Both the position numbers and the translations under genes were made by a program. From positions 1-40,442 of the forward strand of contig PAZA01000060.1 in assembly GCA_002715375.1 (NCBI GenBank): DNA of 40,442 nucleotides, written 5' to 3'. The DNA is from Halobacteriovoraceae bacterium (GTDB lineage Bacteria; Bdellovibrionota; Bacteriovoracia; Bacteriovoracales; Bacteriovoracaceae). Numbering within the stretch: the first letter of the stretch is position 1; each line of letters begins with the position of its first letter. Under the pieces are notes generated by a model. The model had not been told where the DNA came from, searched no databases, and saw only the letters and a list, made by a program, of their open reading frames with translations. Of this stretch, positions 35,247-40,442 are shown in pieces.

Positions 35247-35489
35247 ATAAGACCTATCGGATTAGAGACCCTATTTTATTAAGATTAATTAAGATTTTGG
35301 GCCTAATGTTTTTTTTATATCATTTTAAATAAGGAATTAATTTTGAAATGAAAATAAAAAGGTTCTAAATTATTTAAAGTAAACATTTTGCAAATACTAA
35401 GAAATAATTCATCAAGCTTTTACCTAGTTATGTTAATCTTAGATGGTTCAAAGAGGACATAATTAAATTACTTTTATTTAGAGTAAAAA

Positions 35490-38165
35490 ATGAAGTTCAA
35501 GCCTTTAAATAATTATGCTTCAAATTTATTTCATTCTGTTTTTCCGTATTTAATTTACCCAGGTACGCTCTTATCAGGTTTTTTATTTTTTAATTTTTTG
35601 AAAGAAAACGAAGTCCATCCATATATAGCAGCGATGAGTTCTCTTATGTTTTCTTCAATTTTAATTACCTTTTTTGAATTTACTTATCCTTATCGAAAAG
35701 AATGGCAAAACATTAAAAGTGATGTGAAGACCGATTTTTTACATATGGGTGTCACTCAGCTTATTTTACCAAGAATTTTAGAATTCTTTTTTGTACCTAT
35801 ATTTTATACATTAATAACTTCTATTATTTCAGAGTATAGATGGGAGTCTTTTACACACTTTTGGCCACACCATTCACCGATATGGTTCCAAGTAATTTTA
35901 ATGATGGTTTGCAATGAGTTTTTGCGTTATTGGGTTCACAGAATGGCCCACACGAAAAGGTTCTTATGGAAGTTACATTCTGTTCATCACAGTTCAGAAG
36001 TCCTATATTGGTTTAATTCTGGTAGGTTTCACCCTTTGGAAAAGGTCATTCAGTTTATTCCTGATACTCTAATTTTTCTTCTCATTGGTATGAATGAAGC
36101 CGTTTTAACGACCTACTTAGTTTTCTATGGTATTAATGGTTTTTTTCAGCATTCAAATATAAATGTAAAGTTTGGCTTTCTTAATTATATCATTAGTAGT
36201 TCTGAGCTTCATAGGTGGCATCATTCTGAGATTCCCAGAGAATCTAATGGTAATTATGGAAACAACCTCATTATTTGGGATGTTATTTTTGGAACATGGT
36301 TTTTACCAAAAGACAGATCTGTAGGTGAAATTGGTCTAAGAAATAGGAATTTTCCCAAGGAGTACTTAACTCAGTTAAAGGCACCTTTTATTTCTAAAAT
36401 AGACTTGAAAGAAGTTCCTGTTCCAACTTCATATGAAATTTTGGAAGGTATTGGTCATAAAATATTAAATTTTGCTATGAAGAGTAAGGTCCTAATTGTA
36501 GGGTCTTATCATTATAAAAACCTTGTTAATGCCTGTCATAACCCAAGAGAGACTCAAGAAAAAGTCCTTTTAAATATTCTCGATTTTCAAAAGGAGACTT
36601 TTTTTGGTCGTGAACATAATTTTAATAAAATTAATTCAATTAAAGAGTTTCAAGATAATGTTCCTCCACAGGACTATGAGTCATTAAGGCCTTTTATAGA
36701 TAAGCAGGATGAAACAGGTGAGCCTCATATTAATGCTGAAGACCCCATAATTTATGCAGTTACAAGTGGTAGTACAGGATCTCCAAAGTTTATACCTGTA
36801 TTAAAAAGAACTATAGAGTCTTTTAAAAGAAGTCAGTTAATTCAAGCCTATTCACAAATTATGGAAAGAGATGATGTTATAAGCGGTAAAATTATGGCCA
36901 TAATGGGTGCCAGTATTGAAGGGCATAGAAAGTCCAATATTCCTTACGGATCAGCCTCGGGGTTTGTTAAAGACCATGCCCCTAAAATAGCAAAGAAAAA
37001 ATATGTTATTCCTGGAGAGGTTGCTTATATTGAAGACAACCTCTTAAAATATCAAGCGATTATACGTCTCATACTTTGTCATGACGATATAACTTTTTTA
37101 GGCTCAGCTAATCCCTCAACCTTTATAAGAATTTTAGATTTGGTTAATGAGTATTGGAGCGAGTATTCTGTTGACTTGAAGGAGGGAACATTTTTTAGAG
37201 ATGATGATCTTGATGATAATGTAAAAAAAGCACTTCAACCTCTTTACTCATATAATCCTGATAAAGCTGAGAGGTTAGATAAAATTTTTAAAGATGATGG
37301 TGGAATTAAGTTACTCCATATTTTTCCAAACCTTCAAATACTTGCGACTTGGACTGGGGGAAGCTGCGGAACTGCCTTAGGGCATTTAAAGGGACAGTTT
37401 CCTGAAAAAATGTTAATTAGAGATGCAGGTTATCTGTCTAGTGAATTTAGAGGGACCATCCCTTTAACCTCAAATAAAACGACAGGAATACCAACTATTT
37501 TGGATAACTTTTATGAGTTTATTGAACGAGATTTATATGACAGTGGTGATAGAAACTTTATTCTTATTGATCAACTAGAAGATAGAAAAGAGTATTATAT
37601 TTTTGTAACCACTGAATATGGTCTCTATCGTTACTTTATGAACGATGTCATAAGAGTCGAGGGGTTTAAAAATAAAACACCAAGAATAAAATTTATTCAA
37701 AAGGGAAGAGGCGTTACGAATATTACTGGTGAAAAACTCTATGAGGGACAATTAATAGATGCTATGTCTGTTACCGAAAATGAAATGCATTTAAATTCCA
37801 AGTTTTTCTTGATGGTAGCTAATGAAAAGGATTCTTGTTATGAACTTTTTATTGAGCCTTCTAATAATTCGAGAGAAGAGTTTAAAAAACATCTAAAAGT
37901 CTTTTCTGAAAACTTAGATGATCATTTATCTAATATTAATGTAGAGTTTTATGCTAAAAGGAAAAGTGGTAGATTAAAAGCAACTCACGTATCTTTGTTA
38001 AAAAAGAACACTTATGAAGAAATGAAAAACTTTTACATCGAAGTTAAAAAACAAAGAGAAGCTCAATTTAAACCTAATCTTCTACAGTATCAAAAAGATT
38101 TAGAGTTTCAAATCAATAACTATGCAGAAGATTCAAGAGAAATCGATATAAAGAAAAAAGCCTAA
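35490..38165 (+). CDS. Fusion: sterol desaturase-type di-iron hydroxylase + GH3 acyl-adenylase
   Basis: Protein of 891 residues made of two enzymes. Residues 1-285 form a membrane-bound fatty acid hydroxylase/sterol desaturase domain with helices at about 18-37, 45-65 and 95-115 and the histidine clusters HRMAH (150-154), HSVHH (163-167), HPLE (181), QHSN (221) and HRWHH (241-245). Residues about 330-880 form a GH3 family domain: ATP loop TSGSTGSPKFIPV (425-437), WTGGSC (621-626), LYRYFMNDVIRV (712-723) and ITGEKLYE (745-752). GH3 enzymes adenylate a carboxylate and conjugate it to an amine, often an amino acid; the hydroxylase part would oxidise a membrane lipid. No frameshift joins the two. 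Weak ribosome site (TAGAG). Substrates unknown. Confidence 0.9.
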   Translation: MKFKPLNNYASNLFHSVFPYLIYPGTLLSGFLFFNFLKENEVHPYIAAMSSLMFSSILITFFEFTYPYRKEWQNIKSDVKTDFLHMGVTQLILPRILEFFFVPIFYTLITSIISEYRWESFTHFWPHHSPIWFQVILMMVCNEFLRYWVHRMAHTKRFLWKLHSVHHSSEVLYWFNSGRFHPLEKVIQFIPDTLIFLLIGMNEAVLTTYLVFYGINGFFQHSNINVKFGFLNYIISSSELHRWHHSEIPRESNGNYGNNLIIWDVIFGTWFLPKDRSVGEIGLRNRNFPKEYLTQLKAPFISKIDLKEVPVPTSYEILEGIGHKILNFAMKSKVLIVGSYHYKNLVNACHNPRETQEKVLLNILDFQKETFFGREHNFNKINSIKEFQDNVPPQDYESLRPFIDKQDETGEPHINAEDPIIYAVTSGSTGSPKFIPVLKRTIESFKRSQLIQAYSQIMERDDVISGKIMAIMGASIEGHRKSNIPYGSASGFVKDHAPKIAKKKYVIPGEVAYIEDNLLKYQAIIRLILCHDDITFLGSANPSTFIRILDLVNEYWSEYSVDLKEGTFFRDDDLDDNVKKALQPLYSYNPDKAERLDKIFKDDGGIKLLHIFPNLQILATWTGGSCGTALGHLKGQFPEKMLIRDAGYLSSEFRGTIPLTSNKTTGIPTILDNFYEFIERDLYDSGDRNFILIDQLEDRKEYYIFVTTEYGLYRYFMNDVIRVEGFKNKTPRIKFIQKGRGVTNITGEKLYEGQLIDAMSVTENEMHLNSKFFLMVANEKDSCYELFIEPSNNSREEFKKHLKVFSENLDDHLSNINVEFYAKRKSGRLKATHVSLLKKNTYEEMKNFYIEVKKQREAQFKPNLLQYQKDLEFQINNYAEDSREIDIKKKA

Positions 38166-38169
38166 TATT

Positions 38170-39285
38170 TTATTCTAAAATATTTTTAATTTTTTTACCA
38201 ATAATTTGAGAATCTTTTCTAATATTAACAAGTCCTCCTGTTGAGTCGTAATTTTGTCCTACATAAAATAGATTCGAAAAAATATAATCTTCAACTCGAT
38301 CCTTTCTTTTAGCAAAGCCTTTATTGTCCATCTCAATTTTAACTTCAAAAATATCAAAATTAACCTTGAAGCCAGTAGCTAGAATTATTGTATCTATTTT
38401 TTTAAACTCGTTGTTTTCTAGAATAATGCCATCTTCTTTATAGGAGATGATTTTTTTTTGATATTTAATTGAACCTTTTTTTATAGATTTTAAGAACTTT
38501 TTTCCAATAATGGGAGGGCGGTCTAAAGGACTATAATTCGGTCTAGGTATCAAAGGGCCACCGCTTAGTAGATCTATAAAAAAATTACCTATTTTAATCA
38601 AAGCCAATTGAAATGTCTTTGGAAACACAGACATGATGTAGCCTACATATTGGATAGGGAAGCCTAGCACAGATAATGGCGCTACATTGGCGCCGCTTTT
38701 AATATAAATTGTTGTATCAATGCCTTCTTCTGAAAGCTCATAAGATATTTCAGCAGCAGAATTTCCTGCCCCTACTATTAATACACTTTTATCTTTATAT
38801 AGTTCAGGGGTTTTATATTTAATGCTGTGTATTATCTCTCCTTTAAACTGTTCTATTCCATTTATTTTTGGGGTAAAGGGAAAGCTTGCAAGTCCAACGC
38901 CTAAAACTAAGAAGTCACATTCAAATATTTCATTGTCTAAAAAAACCTTCCATTTATTATTAATGACTCTTTCAATCTTTTTAACTTCTGAAGAAACTTG
39001 AATGGGCAACTTGAATTGATTCTTATAATCCTCCATATAATCAATGAATTGTTTTTTTGGTGGGAAAAGATTTACTTCTTTTTTAAATTTCATTCCAGGT
39101 AAATGTGAAAGATGCTTTCCTGTATGTAAAGTTAGACTTTTATAAAAGATCCTCCAACTATTTGCTATATGTTTTCCTTTTTCTAGAATTAAATGATCTA
39201 TATCGTAGTCTTTTAAAACTTTAGAAGTGGCCAATCCTGCTGGACCTGCACCTATAATAATTACCTTTTTGTATATTGTTTCCAT
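38170..39285 (-). CDS. YUCCA-like flavin-containing monooxygenase
   Basis: Protein of 371 residues. FAD loop IIGAGPAGLATSKVL (10-24), then ANSWRIFYKSLTLHTGKHLSHLPGM, the block where plant YUCCA enzymes read similarly. The flavin-monooxygenase signature FxGxxxHxxxY is complete (FKGEIIHSIKY, 147-157). NADPH loop VLIVGAGNSAAEIS (168-181), and ILATGFK near the C-terminus. It lacks the longer C-terminal part of Baeyer-Villiger enzymes. AGGGG precedes the ATG by 9 bases. It follows the BASS transporter gene with a one-base gap, on the strand opposite to the GH3 fusion gene and 4 bases from its end. YUCCA enzymes decarboxylate indole pyruvate; the substrate here is not shown by sequence. Confidence 0.88.
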   Translation of the reverse strand: METIYKKVIIIGAGPAGLATSKVLKDYDIDHLILEKGKHIANSWRIFYKSLTLHTGKHLSHLPGMKFKKEVNLFPPKKQFIDYMEDYKNQFKLPIQVSSEVKKIERVINNKWKVFLDNEIFECDFLVLGVGLASFPFTPKINGIEQFKGEIIHSIKYKTPELYKDKSVLIVGAGNSAAEISYELSEEGIDTTIYIKSGANVAPLSVLGFPIQYVGYIMSVFPKTFQLALIKIGNFFIDLLSGGPLIPRPNYSPLDRPPIIGKKFLKSIKKGSIKYQKKIISYKEDGIILENNEFKKIDTIILATGFKVNFDIFEVKIEMDNKGFAKRKDRVEDYIFSNLFYVGQNYDSTGGLVNIRKDSQIIGKKIKNILE

Positions 39286-39286
39286 T

Positions 39287-40150
39287 TTATTTTTCCCCTT
39301 TTCTTATAAATAAACCATAAGCTGTACCTGATATGTACATCAATATGCCGTAAGAGCCCGGAACGATACTCATTTCCCAACTTTGTAAAATACCATTTGT
39401 TATAAATAAGGCTAAGGCTCCATTTTGTATCCCTACCTCGAGACCTATTGTTAAAGTTTGGTCACTTCTCATTTTCATGGCCTTAGCAATCATATAACTT
39501 ATAAAGATTGCCGCAAAGTTCAAGGCTATTATTGATGGCCCAGATGCTTTTATAAAACTGAGGATATTTTCACTATTTTGTTTGAATATTCCTAAAATAA
39601 TAATTGAAAGAAAAATAATTGAAATCTTACTCATTACTTTTTCCAACTTTTTTGAAAAAATTGGTGCTGCTTTCTTTACAAGAATTCCTATTATGACAGG
39701 TACGATAGTAAAGCCGACTAGGATGAGGGATGTTTTGGTAATATCTAAGACATAACTTTGTCCACTATTAAATATATGTTTAGAGAAAAAATTAAAAAGA
39801 AAGGGTATCGTAATGGGAGATAAAAGACTCGAAATGCATGTTAGGCATATGGAAAGGGCCACGTCTCCTTTGAAGATGTAAGTAAAAATATTAGACGTTG
39901 ACCCTCCAGGGCAGAGACCTAAAACAACCAGTCCTAAAGCCAGAGTATTTGAATCGGGAAGACCGGATAAAGCTATTAAAGTGGCCAAGATTGGAAGCAT
40001 AATATTTTGTAAAATGAGACCCATAATAAATGCTTTAGGTTTTTCAAAAACCTTCTTGAAGTTGGAAAAATCGAGAGATAGTCCAATCCCAAACATAATG
40101 AGACACACTGAAAATGGTAAAAAAATCTGGATAAGTTCAGAACTTTTCAA
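39287..40150 (-). CDS. Bile acid:sodium symporter (BASS) family transporter
   Basis: Integral membrane protein of 287 residues with about nine or ten helices and the family blocks MFGIGLSLDFSNF, LGLVVLGLCPGGSTSNIFTYIFKGDVALS (two central regions that line the sodium and substrate path) and VGIQNGALALFIT. BASS proteins import organic anions such as bile acids, pyruvate or pantoate with sodium. The TTG at 40150 is chosen because AAAGGAG sits 7 bases upstream; a TTG at 40168 would place that ribosome site inside the coding region. It is the first gene of a two-gene unit with the flavin monooxygenase, so the substrate could be that enzyme's substrate or product. Confidence 0.88.
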   Translation of the reverse strand: MKSSELIQIFLPFSVCLIMFGIGLSLDFSNFKKVFEKPKAFIMGLILQNIMLPILATLIALSGLPDSNTLALGLVVLGLCPGGSTSNIFTYIFKGDVALSICLTCISSLLSPITIPFLFNFFSKHIFNSGQSYVLDITKTSLILVGFTIVPVIIGILVKKAAPIFSKKLEKVMSKISIIFLSIIILGIFKQNSENILSFIKASGPSIIALNFAAIFISYMIAKAMKMRSDQTLTIGLEVGIQNGALALFITNGILQSWEMSIVPGSYGILMYISGTAYGLFIRKGEK

Positions 40151-40203
40151 AGTTCTACTCCTTTTCAATTTTCTTTTTAATTTAACTCTACGATAATCAT
40201 TAT

Positions 40204-40442
40204 ATGTCTATAATAAATGAAATATTACTTTATCAAATGGAAATTCCATTCAAATTTAGCTTTGGCCATGGGGCGGCTAAAAGAAAGTCATCCGACTCTT
40301 TTCTTCTGGTATTGAAAACGAATGATGGAAAAATAGGAATTGGTGAAGGGTTACCTAGAGCTTATGTAACGGGTGAAACTTTAAATTCCTCAACAGAATT
40401 TTTTAAAGATCGTATTTATCCAAATATTATTCAAAGTAAAGA
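40204..40442 (+). CDS. Enolase superfamily enzyme (dipeptide epimerase/muconate cycloisomerase-like), 3' part outside window
   Basis: Only the first 79 codons are present. The product begins MSIINEILLYQMEIPFKFSF and continues with GHGAAKRKSSDSFLLVLKTNDGKIGIGEGLPRAYVTGET, the N-terminal capping-domain pattern of mandelate-racemase/muconate-lactonizing enzymes, including dipeptide epimerases and related proteins with GEGxPRxYVTGE. The ATG has no strong ribosome site. It is divergent from the BASS gene, 53 bases away. Catalytic lysines and metal ligands lie beyond the window, so substrate and class cannot be set. Confidence 0.75.
   Translation, partial: MSIINEILLYQMEIPFKFSFGHGAAKRKSSDSFLLVLKTNDGKIGIGEGLPRAYVTGETLNSSTEFFKDRIYPNIIQSK

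Noticed and set aside
35490-40150. Calling this a bacterial auxin pathway outright
   Set aside because: No tryptophan aminotransferase or other indole gene is present and the GH3 domain is fused to a lipid-type hydroxylase; only family resemblance supports the idea, so it is kept as a hypothesis.

Overview
The window is about 40 kb of AT-rich bacterial DNA, densely packed with genes on both strands. Many genes start with TTG or GTG behind clear Shine-Dalgarno sequences, several stop/start pairs overlap, and there are outer-membrane barrels and an RND pump. This points to a Gram-negative that is not a Bacteroidetes, since that group makes little use of Shine-Dalgarno sites. A bacterial mevalonate operon together with a desaturase/methyltransferase lipid operon and low GC fits a marine Bdellovibrionota such as a Halobacteriovorax/Bacteriovorax relative. 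This placement is inference; there is no rRNA in the window. I see no tRNA, rRNA, CRISPR array, insertion sequence or prophage.

Layout. (1) 0.3-2.7 kb: exported penicillin-acylase-type Ntn hydrolase. (2) 2.9-8.4 kb (+): tight mevalonate operon with type 2 IPP isomerase, HMG-CoA reductase, a GYDIA-type GHMP kinase, diphosphomevalonate decarboxylase and mevalonate kinase. HMG-CoA synthase and a classical phosphomevalonate kinase are absent here. (3) 8.4-10.7 kb (-): crotonase-fold protein, thioredoxin reductase, small conserved-looking protein. (4) 10.8-13.6 kb (+): two tandem related outer-membrane proteins, each a short N-terminal domain plus a C-terminal barrel. (5) 13.6-16.8 kb (+): FdhD and an FdhF/YdeP-type molybdopterin oxidoreductase. 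(6) 16.8-23.0 kb (-): seven-gene lipid operon with desaturase, CFA-type methyltransferase, FAD oxidoreductase, DUF1365, second CFA synthase, TetR regulator and NTF2-like protein. A perfect 7-4-7 inverted repeat lies just upstream of its first gene and is the likely TetR operator. (7) 23.3-29.7 kb: unknown secreted protein, a long RNA hairpin, a ClpP-like protease with an extra C-terminal domain, LCM-type methyltransferase, YhdH/AcuI-type reductase, amidohydrolase. (8) 29.8-35.2 kb: 7TMR-DISM histidine kinase whose 3' end overlaps that of a convergent orphan RND pump, plus a small membrane protein. (9) 35.5-40.4 kb: a fusion of a sterol-desaturase-type di-iron hydroxylase with a GH3 acyl-adenylase, a YUCCA-like flavin monooxygenase, a BASS-family transporter, and the start of an enolase-superfamily enzyme.

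The two most interesting regions are the TetR-controlled fatty-acid-modification operon with its apparent autoregulatory operator, and the hydroxylase-GH3 fusion facing a YUCCA-like monooxygenase/BASS transporter pair. The second combines enzyme families best known together from plant auxin metabolism, in a setting that looks more like lipid or carboxylic-acid conjugation. Both functional readings are inference from family membership and gene order.
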